Of a stretch of 42,042 nt of DNA, positions 8,356-17,247 are shown piece after piece. Every line of letters begins with the position of its first letter. Within the stretch, counting starts at the first letter, position 1. A program made the position numbers and the translations under genes. Source of the stretch: Marinobacter sp. (GTDB lineage: Bacteria > Pseudomonadota > Gammaproteobacteria > Pseudomonadales > Oleiphilaceae); NCBI GenBank assembly GCA_030457765.1, contig JAKDUK010000019.1, forward strand, positions 1 to 42,042, given 5' to 3'. Under the pieces are notes generated by a model that had not been told where the DNA came from, ran no database searches, and saw only the letters and a program-made list of their open reading frames with translations.

Positions 8356-10440
8356 TCAGCTGTCGCCAAAGTCGTAATTCATCTGCGGTACCGGAGCCTG
8401 CAGGTAGTAACCCTGAATATAGTTCACGCCGGCCTGCCAGAGTGTTGCCAGAACACCGGCGTTTTCTACCAGTGGAATAATGGTGAGCTTGCCCGCACTT
8501 TGAAGGCTCTGCACCATTTCTTTAACTTGCTCCTTGGCTTCGTTGCTCTTTTGAATCTCTTCCGTAAATGAGCCGTCAATCTTCACGTAATCTGTATCTA
8601 TGTGCTTCAGTGTGTTGAACGGATTAAGGGCGCACCCAAATTGCGCAATAGACACCTTGCAGTGCAACTGGTGCAGGGCTTTAGTGAACTCCTTGGCCTG
8701 TTTCATGTAATTGTTTGCGTCGCCCTCACGAATCTGGAAAACAAGCGAGTCGCCAGGCAGGCGAGCGGCTTTTAGCGCAACACTCAGCCAGGGTGTGAAG
8801 GTTTTATCTTGTATGGTTTCAGCCGTCACGTTAAGGAACATGCGGGTATCATTGCCCTTGGAGCGGTGGCTGGATAGCTGCTTTATGGTTTGTAGAATAA
8901 CCCAGCGGTCTATCTTGATCGCGGTATCGCTGGGCCCCATAGGCGGCAGAAAGTCGTAAGGCGAAACTTCGTTTTCATCTTTGTCGAGCATTCTAACGAA
9001 GGCTTCGTAATGCTCTTCGTCGTCACCACGCAGGTTGATTATGGGTTGGAACAAAAGCCGGAACCGATCGTCATCCAGCGCCTTCAGTATCGCCTCAATG
9101 GAGTTGCTGTCATCCATGGTTTCGTAATCCGCCGGGTTGTATACGCGGATGCCGTTGCCTTGAGATTGGTCTTCTTGCTTACGTACTTCTGAAGACGCAA
9201 TGTGCGCCCGTGCCAGCAGTTCTTCCGCTTTTGGCGAGTTTTCAGTAATGGATGCAACGCCGATGCTAACGGTTAATGGCACTGTGCGGCCGTTGATCTC
9301 GAATAGGTATTCATCTACGGTTTTGCGAATCTGCTCACACCGATTGGTTAGAGACTTCTCATCGCAGGGTAGGCAAAGTAGCCCAAATGCGTCATCGCTC
9401 AAGCGCGCCAGCATCAGGTCATCGTCTGCTTCTTTTTTCAGAAGGCCAGCCAAGTCGCCCAGTAGCAGGTCTGCGCCAGCAATACCTACCTGGCTCTTCA
9501 TGGCCATAAAGCTGTCGAGAGCGATATACGCCAACGCGCCGGTTTCGTTATTTTTACCGGCCTTGGCTATAGCTTGTTCTAGCTCTGTCATCAGGTATTG
9601 ACGGTTGTACAGCCCGGTAAGGAGGTCTTGGCTGCTGATCTCCCGCAGCTTCTCTTCCAGTTCAGCATCGCTGTGCTCTGGCTGGAGTACGATTTGGGTG
9701 CAGGTTTCGCCATCGTAGGTGGCAGCGGAGACAGACATGGTTACGTTCAGCTCATTGTCATCGCTGCGCTTGGCCGTGCAATTCATTTTTAAGCCGTCCT
9801 CGCCCTTCTCAGCGAACGACTTCATAAATGCTTTGTAGTCATTCTGGCTTTCGGGGGTCAGCGTATCGAGAACCGGAATGCAGATCAGGTCGTCAATGTC
9901 GTCGTAGCCCAGAAATTCCATGTAGGACTGGTTAGCGTAGATGTGCATGCCGTCATTTATGTAGGCGATGGCATCTTTGGAGCTTTCCAGCAGCAACTGG
10001 CACCGCTGCTCCGCTTCACGCAGGTGAGATTCCAGCGCTCGCTTGCGGCGGCGATCGTCAAGTGCAGCCAACTCACGTTTTGTTTTGAGTATCACCAGAT
10101 CCTTGTGATCAGATTGCACCGTACCCTGGGCGCCAGCTTTCATTACGGCCACGGTTCTATCCCGGTTTTCCTCCTCAGTAAGAAACAGGCATGGAATGTC
10201 TTTATCCATGCGCCGAATCATGGCGAGGGCCTGGTCGGCTGTGAATTCCTGCTCGATATCACGTGCTAACAACAGATCCCAGTTACTGCTTTTCAGAGCC
10301 TCCTCCAAATCCTCTTCAGAGGTGATGCGATGAGCCCTTGTGGCTTTACCGGCATTTCTGAGCAGACTAATCAAAGATTCGGCATCATTTTGTGAAGGAT
10401 CAAGAATGAGGAGATGTACGGTCGCGTTCTGTTTCTGCAT
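8356..10440 (-). CDS. fimX: FimX-type REC-PAS-GGDEF-EAL c-di-GMP receptor
   Basis: A 694-residue protein with an N-terminal receiver-like domain (about 1-125), PAS (about 145-255), GGDEF (about 265-430) and EAL (about 450-690). Both output domains are degenerate. GGDEF reads SDDAF. In the EAL domain the first motif is EAFVR, the usual EITE glutamate is Gln in LVFQIRE, and DDFG is AQFG, so both catalytic Asp residues are gone, while KID and QGY remain. That pattern fits a c-di-GMP receptor without enzymatic activity. In Pseudomonas, FimX (691 residues) occupies the same place beside serB and controls type IV pilus assembly and twitching at the cell pole. Function here is inferred from length, domain order and synteny. 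The start has no strong SD. Confidence 0.85.
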   Translation of the reverse strand: MQKQNATVHLLILDPSQNDAESLISLLRNAGKATRAHRITSEEDLEEALKSSNWDLLLARDIEQEFTADQALAMIRRMDKDIPCLFLTEEENRDRTVAVMKAGAQGTVQSDHKDLVILKTKRELAALDDRRRKRALESHLREAEQRCQLLLESSKDAIAYINDGMHIYANQSYMEFLGYDDIDDLICIPVLDTLTPESQNDYKAFMKSFAEKGEDGLKMNCTAKRSDDNELNVTMSVSAATYDGETCTQIVLQPEHSDAELEEKLREISSQDLLTGLYNRQYLMTELEQAIAKAGKNNETGALAYIALDSFMAMKSQVGIAGADLLLGDLAGLLKKEADDDLMLARLSDDAFGLLCLPCDEKSLTNRCEQIRKTVDEYLFEINGRTVPLTVSIGVASITENSPKAEELLARAHIASSEVRKQEDQSQGNGIRVYNPADYETMDDSNSIEAILKALDDDRFRLLFQPIINLRGDDEEHYEAFVRMLDKDENEVSPYDFLPPMGPSDTAIKIDRWVILQTIKQLSSHRSKGNDTRMFLNVTAETIQDKTFTPWLSVALKAARLPGDSLVFQIREGDANNYMKQAKEFTKALHQLHCKVSIAQFGCALNPFNTLKHIDTDYVKIDGSFTEEIQKSNEAKEQVKEMVQSLQSAGKLTIIPLVENAGVLATLWQAGVNYIQGYYLQAPVPQMNYDFGDS

Positions 10441-10580
10441 TCCAAAGACGTCTCATAAAACAGGTTGGCTGGGCCGGCCACGGCAGATAAGCGTTCTGCT
10501 TTAGATACAGTACCTTGCTGGAAACTGTGAACGGGTGCTGCGAGACCGGACTGTCACTATCGCTGAATAATGCAGGGGTT

Positions 10581-10629
10581 GAGGCTTAATAACAAGCCTC
10601 CGAGGGATTTGCGGGGCATCCGTCGGAGG
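10581..10629 (-). terminator. Two overlapping, mutually exclusive hairpins between the PilZ-like gene and fimX
   Basis: Hairpin 1: GAGGCTT (10581-10587)/AAGCCTC (10594-10600). Hairpin 2: CCTCCGA (10597-10603)/TCGGAGG (10623-10629), extended by GGAT/ATCC (10605-10608/10618-10621). They share 10597-10600, so only one can form. Hairpin 2 starts immediately after the stop of the upstream minus-strand gene. No T-run follows on the minus strand; GTTTT follows on the plus strand. Confidence 0.5.
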
Positions 10630-10632
10630 GTT

Positions 10633-12438
10633 TTAGAGAGAGGGCCACAGAGAGTCAAAATCATCTTCACTGGCGCCGGCTGGCGCTGCGGTGCTGCTCG
10701 GAGCAGGGGCTTTGGTATTATTCTGCAACTTCAACTCAAACTGGCTAATACTGCCGGTCGACGATACTTTTTTCGTTAGCTGGCCGTGGTCCTCTCGGCC
10801 GGCATGCAGCATCGAGATTCGGCTGCCTGGCTGAAACGGCAGTCGAGGGGTAATCAGAGTGGCAGCCTGATTAACCACGCTGATCTCCGGAAGCAGGAGG
10901 CCGCGCAGGTATTCGCTGCTGTTGCCAACTTTCTGAATCAGACGAACGCCGCAAGGAGAGCCGCTGGGTGCCAGTAATTCAATACCAATCTGTGTGCCCT
11001 GGTGGCGGATTTGCCGAATCCAACGAACAACCGCGATACTCCACGGGTGTGTGCGCTGCTCCCGTACGCCAAGTATTTCCCCTGCCTGCATAGAGGGCGG
11101 GACACTTGTCTCCCATGAGACGCAGTAGCCGCCAGGGCTGGTATTTACCAGCAGCGCGGAATGCGATTTAGGCCGGTTTTTATCGTTGGCAGGCGTGGGC
11201 GTATTACCAAAACTGCCGCGATAGTTAATCGGTGTGTCTGCAGCATAAAGATGCTCACCGCTTGGTGCCGCGTCGTGGGCGCCACTCCAGGCATCTTCTT
11301 TCTTGCGGGACGCGCTGATGAAAACGTTTTCGTCGTCAGCGTCATTGTCGTTACCGGTTACGAACTCAGTGAAGGATTTTTCACCCGCAATAAAATAGTG
11401 TGCCGCTGATAGCCCAACGCAGATCTCAAGCGTGCCTTGGCTGGCAATCCGGTTGAAATTTCTTTTAGCCAGAATACCCAGGGCCTGGCTTAAATGAGTA
11501 AGCAGAGTTTCGTTAACGTTCCCCGGTATAGTCAGGCTATTGGGGGCCGGTTGCTGGCGCTGGCGAGCGTCCAGGCTATCGGCAATCATCGTGGCGAGCT
11601 CTCTGGTGTCGAACCCGAAACTCTCATTGCCAGGCTTGTTCTCCAGCAGGCTTGTGTACACAGGTGAGTTGTCACTTTCGAGATTTACCGCGAAAAGGCT
11701 GTCTTCTCCGGTGTTTGGCGCGCAGCGGGAATGCCCTGTCCAGGACTCAAACAGCTCATATGCTTGTAGCAATTCGGACTGTCTGAGTTGGTTGGGTCTG
11801 GCGCAGCCAAGCAACAACAGACGCTTGTAGCTATCTGCAACCGCGCTGGCCTTGTTTTGCTTCAGGTTATTGTCTTCAATGCTGATTTTGGTCAACTTGT
11901 TGCGATAGGCAAACCGAAACATGCGGTGGCACTCTAACCAGCTATGTGCCGGGCTGGGGCAATAGAGCTGATGAGAGCGCAGAATGGTTGAGGCAAGCTC
12001 AGACGTTGCCCGGTGAATGGCGGTGGCAACCAGTTTGCGATTTTTGTCCAACCCGCTGTCGTCCAAAGCCTCTAGCAGACAAAGTTTATAACCACTGGCA
12101 AGGTGCAGTTGAAGTGCCTGGGACAGGTTAGCAATTTTGCGTTGCTTTTCAGGCAAAGCAACGGCAAGCCCTAAGTAATGACGTGAAAGCTCGTGGCAAA
12201 CGAAATGAATCTTTCCGCGAATCAGCTCAAGAAATTGCAGGCGGTTCTGGGGCGCAAGAAACAGCTGGTTAAGTTCGATGATCGCGTGATAAAGCTGTCG
12301 TGATACCTCGCCAATATTGGCCATGGGCAGCTGATGAGTCCATGACTTAAACGCCTTTGGTGTTGTATCGCAAAATGACAAACTTGCTGTTTTCTGCTCG
12401 GGAACACGGAGATCTGGTTTGAGAGTCGTGCCTTCCAT
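10633..12438 (-). CDS. Large PilZ-like domain protein linked to fimX
   Basis: A 601-residue cytoplasmic protein that I cannot name. The first 400 residues are mainly helical and Leu/Gln-rich. The C-terminal 200 carry a PilZ-like barrel: LVNTSPGGYCVSW fits the (D/N)xSxxG half of the c-di-GMP motif and is followed by GEILGVRE and IAVVRWIRQIRHQGTQIGIELL. The RxxxR half is not intact upstream (NRPKSH is the nearest). A poorly conserved linker, rich in N, P and D, precedes it. The position next to fimX, in the same orientation, mirrors the Pseudomonas PA4959-PA4958 arrangement. A role in c-di-GMP-dependent pili or motility is inference. The ATG at 12438 lacks a clear SD. The 217-bp region upstream, to epmB, probably holds its promoter. 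Confidence 0.7.
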   Translation of the reverse strand: MEGTTLKPDLRVPEQKTASLSFCDTTPKAFKSWTHQLPMANIGEVSRQLYHAIIELNQLFLAPQNRLQFLELIRGKIHFVCHELSRHYLGLAVALPEKQRKIANLSQALQLHLASGYKLCLLEALDDSGLDKNRKLVATAIHRATSELASTILRSHQLYCPSPAHSWLECHRMFRFAYRNKLTKISIEDNNLKQNKASAVADSYKRLLLLGCARPNQLRQSELLQAYELFESWTGHSRCAPNTGEDSLFAVNLESDNSPVYTSLLENKPGNESFGFDTRELATMIADSLDARQRQQPAPNSLTIPGNVNETLLTHLSQALGILAKRNFNRIASQGTLEICVGLSAAHYFIAGEKSFTEFVTGNDNDADDENVFISASRKKEDAWSGAHDAAPSGEHLYAADTPINYRGSFGNTPTPANDKNRPKSHSALLVNTSPGGYCVSWETSVPPSMQAGEILGVREQRTHPWSIAVVRWIRQIRHQGTQIGIELLAPSGSPCGVRLIQKVGNSSEYLRGLLLPEISVVNQAATLITPRLPFQPGSRISMLHAGREDHGQLTKKVSSTGSISQFELKLQNNTKAPAPSSTAAPAGASEDDFDSLWPSL

Positions 12439-12655
12439 GAATATGCGCCAATATCAGGACGAACGTTTCGCATTTCGGGCTCCCACACTTAGCACAACAA
12501 AAACTGTTTTGGTACGCAGGTTGATCCGGAAAGCGCCGTAAATACATTTTTTTACAAAATAGACGGTACTCGACTTTAAAATAGCAAGCCAGTGTAAGAA
12601 AGCCAGAAAGTCATGTGTTTACAATGTTTGACATGTGATTTTAGGTCAGCTTCGT

Positions 12656-13714
12656 TTAAGCATCCTGCAAGCCTGTTGAAAAGAGGTTGATCGGCGTTTT
12701 TGCAGGTTTTCCTGGAACCTCTCTAACTAACTTGGGAACCAGAAACCCCGGTAACCTGGATAGCAGTTCCCGAACCAACACTCTGGCTTTTTCGTCTGGC
12801 ACATCAAAATGCTGTGCGCCAGCGACCGGGTCAAATGCGTGAAGGTAGTAGGGCAGTACCCCCGCGTCGAAAAGTGCCTCACTCAGGTTTTCCAACACAT
12901 CAGCATCGTCATTAACGTCCTTTAAAATCACGCTTTGGTTCAGCAGGGTTACGCCCACAGAGCGGAGTTGGTTCAGAGCATGGCGGGTTGAAAGATCAAT
13001 TTCCGCCGGATGATTGATGTGTAGCACCATAACGACCTGTACCTGCGTGTTGCTAATCCACGTGAGCAGTGCATCGCATACACGTTGTGGAATCACCACC
13101 GGAAGGCGGGTGTGCAAGCGTATGCGGCGGATGTGAGGAATGCTGCTGATAGCCGCAGCCCACTGAGACAGCCGTTGGTCACTGACCGCTAGCGGATCGC
13201 CGCCGCTGAAAATCACTTCATTGATTTCCGGGCTTGCCGCAAGCGTGTCCAGTACCTTTTGCCGGTCGGCCGGGCCCAGACGTTGTTCGTTATAAGGGAA
13301 GTGCCGGCGAAAACAGTAGCGACAGTTTATTGCACACTGGCCGGTCACCATCAGCAAGGCACGGCTGCGATATTTACGAATGAGTCCGGTGGTTTGGATC
13401 GCGCCGTCTTCCTGCAGCGGATCGGCTACAAACCCTTCGGCCGCGCCGGTTTCCAGGCTTAAGGGCAGTACCTGACGCAACAGGGGGTCTGCCGGGTTAC
13501 CTTTTTCCATGCGTGCCAGGAAAGGCTCAGGAACCCGGGTTTGAAACAACCGGTGTCCCGCTTCGGCCCCTGGCAACCATTTATCGGCAGGCAGGTTCAG
13601 TCGCTCCAGCAATTCTTTTGGCGAGGTTATTGAACTGGACAGCAGTTGTTGCCAGCTCCGATTATCATCGCTTGCAAGCTGGGCTTCTATATAGGCAGGG
13701 CTTCGCTGTATCAT
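12656..13714 (-). CDS. epmB: EF-P (R)-beta-lysine synthesis enzyme EpmB (lysine 2,3-aminomutase-like)
   Basis: A radical-SAM, PLP-dependent enzyme of 352 residues that converts L-alpha-lysine to (R)-beta-lysine, the substrate EpmA attaches to EF-P. The radical-SAM cluster motif is C127-AIN-C131-RY-C134, just after the ALLMVTGQ strand. FSGGDPLA is the SAM-binding GGD segment, and the C-terminal region [10 protein letters not shown] carries the Lys that usually binds PLP. AGAGGG lies 6-7 nt before the ATG at 13714. It is divergent from efp with only 45 bp between the starts, so the promoters must overlap. It lacks the long C-terminal oligomerisation region of clostridial KamA, as expected for EpmB. 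Confidence 0.95.
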   Translation of the reverse strand: MIQRSPAYIEAQLASDDNRSWQQLLSSSITSPKELLERLNLPADKWLPGAEAGHRLFQTRVPEPFLARMEKGNPADPLLRQVLPLSLETGAAEGFVADPLQEDGAIQTTGLIRKYRSRALLMVTGQCAINCRYCFRRHFPYNEQRLGPADRQKVLDTLAASPEINEVIFSGGDPLAVSDQRLSQWAAAISSIPHIRRIRLHTRLPVVIPQRVCDALLTWISNTQVQVVMVLHINHPAEIDLSTRHALNQLRSVGVTLLNQSVILKDVNDDADVLENLSEALFDAGVLPYYLHAFDPVAGAQHFDVPDEKARVLVRELLSRLPGFLVPKLVREVPGKPAKTPINLFSTGLQDA

Positions 13715-13759
13715 AGCGGCCCTCTAATTTTAAATAGCATTTTGGCAGGTGGACATTTC

Positions 13760-14335
13760 ATGGCTTCATATTCTACCAACGAATTTCGCGGCGGTCTCAA
13801 GGTTCTGCTCGATGGCGACCCTTGTATCATGCTCGAGAACGAATTCGTAAAACCAGGTAAAGGCCAGGCGTTTAACCGCGTTAAGCTGCGTAACCTGATG
13901 AACAACCGGCAGTGGGAGCGTACCTTCAAGTCCGGCGAAAGCCTGGAAGCAGCAGACGTTATCGAACAGGACATGGAATACCTGTATAGCGACGGTGAGT
14001 TTTGGCACTTCATGGTGACCGACGGATCTTTCGAGCAATACCCCGCCGACGAAAAAGCCGTTAGCGACGCGCTCAAGTGGCTGAAAGAACAAGACGTTTA
14101 CACCGTAACCTTATACAACGGTGCACCGCTAATCATTACGCCACCCAACTTTGTTGAGCTTGAAGTGGTTGAGACAGATCCGGGAATGAAGGGCGACACG
14201 GCTCAAGGTGGCTCCAAGCCTGCAACCTTGTCAACCGGCGCTGTTGTAAACGTACCTCTATTTATCACCATTGGCGAAGTGCTCAAGGTAGACACCCGCT
14301 CTGGTGAATACGTAAGCCGGGTGAAGAGCAGCTGA
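13760..14335 (+). CDS. efp: Translation elongation factor P
   Basis: EF-P rescues ribosomes stalled at polyproline stretches. The start is set at 13760 because [12 protein letters not shown] is the family N-terminus and AGGTGG lies 7-12 nt upstream; the longer open frame from 13646 would run into epmB. It has 191 residues, three beta-barrel domains. Lys34 in KPGKGQA is the residue beta-lysylated by EpmA, consistent with epmB and epmA on either side. The conserved [17 protein letters not shown]-terminus is present. The stop is 7 bp before epmA, so the two genes are probably one operon. Confidence 0.98.
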   Translation: MASYSTNEFRGGLKVLLDGDPCIMLENEFVKPGKGQAFNRVKLRNLMNNRQWERTFKSGESLEAADVIEQDMEYLYSDGEFWHFMVTDGSFEQYPADEKAVSDALKWLKEQDVYTVTLYNGAPLIITPPNFVELEVVETDPGMKGDTAQGGSKPATLSTGAVVNVPLFITIGEVLKVDTRSGEYVSRVKSS

Positions 14336-14342
14336 TATTAAC

Positions 14343-15311
14343 ATGAAAAACCAGCCGGACTGGCAGCCAGCTGCCACCCGGGCCTCTCTGAAAAGCCGTG
14401 CACAACAATCAAACTTTGTGCGCGGCTTTTTTGCCCGGCGCAATGTATTGGAAGTTGAAACCCCTATATTAGGTCGGTGTGGCGTAACAGACCCCAACCT
14501 TGATGGCGTATCTGCACAGGTAAGCGCTCCAGGCGTTGAAGGTGGCTGGCTGCAAACGTCCCCTGAATACCACATGAAACGCCTGTTAGCCGCAGATGTA
14601 GGGTCCATTTACCAGATCTCAAAAGTTTTCCGCAATGGTGAACGCGGCCGCCGACACAACCCGGAGTTTTCCATGTTGGAGTGGTATCGCACAGGTTACG
14701 ACGATACCGCCTTGATGGCAGAAGTCTCCGACCTGGTATGCGGCTGGCTCAACTGCCCCAGGCCACAAATCACAAGTTACCGCCAAGCCATGATCAACTG
14801 GGCAGACATAGACCCGTTTGCCGTATCCGAAGAAGAGCTGCGCCAACGTTGTCGCCAATGGCTGGAAGCGGAACAGCTCGCAGACCTCAGCCGGGACGGC
14901 TGCCTGGACTTGCTAATGAGCTTCGCTGTTGAACCCAATCTGGGTGCACAAACCCCGGTATTCATCACCCGGTACCCGGCGTCCCAAGCCTCTTTGGCCA
15001 AAATCTCCAAGGTTGATGGTTTTGACGTAGCCCACAGATTCGAGCTCTACATCGACGGCCTGGAATTATGCAACGGCTACTGGGAGCTTACTTGCGCCAA
15101 CGAGCAGCGCGGCCGTTTCGAGGCAGACAACCGCCTGCGAAAAGCCGCCGGGAAACCTGAAATGGATGTAGATGAAGCCTTCCTGGCGGCGATAGAGCAG
15201 GGATTGCCAGATTGCGCCGGGGTGGCTTTGGGGCTTGATCGTTTACTGATGTTGAAAATGGGAACCCGCGACATTGCAGACGTATTAGCATTTCCGATAG
15301 AAAGGACCTGA
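14343..15311 (+). CDS. epmA: EF-P--(R)-beta-lysine ligase EpmA (PoxA/GenX)
   Basis: A class-II lysyl-tRNA-synthetase paralogue without the anticodon-binding domain; it adenylates (R)-beta-lysine and transfers it to Lys34 of EF-P. It has 322 residues, matching the E. coli protein (325). Motif 2 is FRNGERGRRHNPEFSMLEW, and motif 3 is GVALGLDRLLML near the end. ELYIDGLELCNGYWEL lines the lysine pocket. The ATG at 14343 follows efp by 7 bp. It ends only 2 bp from the stop of the convergent psd gene with no terminator between them. Confidence 0.96.
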   Translation: MKNQPDWQPAATRASLKSRAQQSNFVRGFFARRNVLEVETPILGRCGVTDPNLDGVSAQVSAPGVEGGWLQTSPEYHMKRLLAADVGSIYQISKVFRNGERGRRHNPEFSMLEWYRTGYDDTALMAEVSDLVCGWLNCPRPQITSYRQAMINWADIDPFAVSEEELRQRCRQWLEAEQLADLSRDGCLDLLMSFAVEPNLGAQTPVFITRYPASQASLAKISKVDGFDVAHRFELYIDGLELCNGYWELTCANEQRGRFEADNRLRKAAGKPEMDVDEAFLAAIEQGLPDCAGVALGLDRLLMLKMGTRDIADVLAFPIERT

Positions 15312-15313
15312 AA

Positions 15314-16171
15314 TCAAGCCCCAACCACCCCAAAGGCCTCACCCATGCGAACCCGCTTTCCGGCAACTTGCTCAGCATTCCAGCTGATACTGCCGCCAGG
15401 CATAACCATTACCACCGTGGAGCCAAGGCGGAAACGCCCCATTTCCTCGCCTTTGGCAAACGAAATAGCACTGTCGCCATTATAGGAAATAGCCTTAACG
15501 CCACTACTATTGGGCGCCACAACGCCCGCCCAAGGCGTTTCAACGCTACCCACAATCATCGCGCCCACAAGCACCAGCGCCATAGGCCCGGCTGCGGTAT
15601 CAAAAATGCATACAACCCGTTCATTGCGAGCGAATAAATTGGGTACATTCTGCGCGGTGGTCGGGTTCACCGAAAACAGTTTGCCGGGAACATAAATCAT
15701 CTCCCTGAGCGTACCTGCCATAGGCATGTGAATGCGGTGATAATCCCTTGGCGCAAGATAAATCGTAGAAAATTCGCCTTCCGTGAAAGCCTCCGTTCGG
15801 CCAGCATCACCCCCAAGCAGCTCTAGCAAACTGAAGGACTGACCCTTTGCCTGAAATACACGGTCTCCGGATATTTGGCCCAGCTGGCTGATGGCGCCAT
15901 CTACCGGGCTTACAAAGGTATTTTCTCCGCCGGCAAGCGGGCGAATACCCGGCTTAAGCGCTCGGGTAAAAAAAGTGTTAAAGCTGGCATAGGCGGTCGG
16001 GTCTTGCTCTGCGGCTTCGCTCATATCAACGCCATAACGCTTTATGAACCACTTTACTACCCGGTTTTTCAGAGCAGGGGTGCGATCATTGTCTGCCAAG
16101 CGGCCAGCAGCGCGGGAAACCGCAAGCTGCGGAGTGACGTACTGACTCAGAATAAACAGCTTGTCGAACAT
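15314..16171 (-). CDS. psd: Phosphatidylserine decarboxylase proenzyme
   Basis: A membrane-associated, pyruvoyl-dependent enzyme making phosphatidylethanolamine from phosphatidylserine. It has 285 residues. The self-cleavage site is the LGST motif, between Gly250 and Ser251, leaving a short alpha chain starting with the pyruvoyl group. Other triad candidates are D91 (SPVDG) and H148, the second His of DYHRIH. AGGA lies about 10 nt before the ATG at 16171. It is divergent from motA; the 199-bp gap holds both promoters. Confidence 0.96.
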   Translation of the reverse strand: MFDKLFILSQYVTPQLAVSRAAGRLADNDRTPALKNRVVKWFIKRYGVDMSEAAEQDPTAYASFNTFFTRALKPGIRPLAGGENTFVSPVDGAISQLGQISGDRVFQAKGQSFSLLELLGGDAGRTEAFTEGEFSTIYLAPRDYHRIHMPMAGTLREMIYVPGKLFSVNPTTAQNVPNLFARNERVVCIFDTAAGPMALVLVGAMIVGSVETPWAGVVAPNSSGVKAISYNGDSAISFAKGEEMGRFRLGSTVVMVMPGGSISWNAEQVAGKRVRMGEAFGVVGA

Positions 16172-16334
16172 TAAATGAGATCCTTTGTGCTCAAAGGCGC
16201 AAAGTTTACCAAATAGCGCTGCAAGAATGTTGCACAGACGCCGCTATGTATAGAAATTGTTTCACAGCTTCGCGGATACGGCAGTGGCTTGCTATGATCA
16301 CTGCAGAAAAAAACCGCGACCGTGTTCGGCACCG

Positions 16335-16342
16335 GCCGATAA
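16335..16342 (+). promoter_or_regulatory. GCCGATAA box, possible sigma-28 (FliA) -10 element
   Basis: A perfect GCCGATAA lies 28 nt before the preferred motA start. The usual TAAA or TCAAG -35 is not found at the expected spacing (16316-16319 reads GCGA), so the promoter is atypical or the match is chance. Confidence 0.4.
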
Positions 16343-16370
16343 CCCCAAGATAAAGGCTTATATACTTCTC

Positions 16371-17222
16371 ATGTTACTTATTATTGGCGCCATTATTGTT
16401 GTTGCCAGCGTTTTGGGCGGTTATGCGCTCCATGGTGGGCACCTCATGGTACTTTGGCAGCCCACCGAGCTACTCATCATCTTTGGTGCTGCCATCGGTT
16501 CTTTTATTATTGCTAACCCGCTACATACGCTGAAAGAAGTTTTCTCCAGTATTCTGCGTCTGCTAACGGGCTCTCCTTTTAACAAGTCCTACTATATGGA
16601 TTTGTTGAGCCTGCTCTACGAGATTTTTGATAAATCCCGCAAGCAGGGCGTAATGTCCATCGAAGAAGATATTGATAATCCCGAATCCAGCGAGATTTTT
16701 GTCCGTTATCCTGCGGTTATGAAATCAAAGGCACTGCTGGATTTTATTACGGACTATTTGCGTATTATCAGCGCCGGAAACATGGCCACCCACGAGCTGG
16801 ACGGCATGATGGAAAGTGAAATTGACAGCCGTCAGCACGAACTTGAAGAGCCCGCACACGCCGTTAACAAGATTGCAGACGCGCTGCCGGGGCTGGGCAT
16901 TGTAGCCGCGGTTTTGGGCATTGTGATCACCATGAATTTTTTGAGCGAAGGGCCCGAGCGCATTGGCCTGAGCGTGGCGGCGGCCCTGGTTGGTACATTC
17001 ATCGGTATCTGGATGGGCTATGGTTTTGTTGGCCCCACCTCCATTGCCATGGAACATGCGGCAAAATACGAGCTCAAGGCATACGAGTGCGTTAAGTCTG
17101 CCATTGTTGCAACTGTGTCAGGGCAGGCCCCTCAAATGGCCATCGAATTTGGCCGCAAGGCGCTACCCACAGACAAGCGGCCTGGTTTTCAGGAACTGAA
17201 CGATCACGTGCGCTCGAAATAG
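16371..17222 (+). CDS. motA: Flagellar motor stator protein MotA
   Basis: The five-subunit ring component of the torque-generating stator; with MotB it forms the proton channel. The start is placed at 16371 (MLLIIGAIIVVASVLGG), which matches family N-termini and gives 283 residues, the length of P. aeruginosa MotA. The open frame reaches back to 16257 but adds a polar, Cys/Pro-rich stretch not expected in MotA. Four membrane segments are visible, two near the N-terminus and two around PGLGIVAAVLGIVITM and VAAALVGTFIGIWMGY. The conserved prolines in DALPGLG and FVGPTS are kept. The cytoplasmic loop holds the charged residues that contact FliG. motB follows after 25 bp. Confidence 0.95.
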   Translation: MLLIIGAIIVVASVLGGYALHGGHLMVLWQPTELLIIFGAAIGSFIIANPLHTLKEVFSSILRLLTGSPFNKSYYMDLLSLLYEIFDKSRKQGVMSIEEDIDNPESSEIFVRYPAVMKSKALLDFITDYLRIISAGNMATHELDGMMESEIDSRQHELEEPAHAVNKIADALPGLGIVAAVLGIVITMNFLSEGPERIGLSVAAALVGTFIGIWMGYGFVGPTSIAMEHAAKYELKAYECVKSAIVATVSGQAPQMAIEFGRKALPTDKRPGFQELNDHVRSK

Positions 17223-17247
17223 CGCAACCTGAATCCGGAGTATATTT

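Noticed and set aside
16257..16370. N-terminal extension of MotA
   Set aside because: The extra 38 residues are Cys/Pro-rich and polar, unlike any MotA, and the GCCGATAA box would fall inside the coding region; start moved to 16371.
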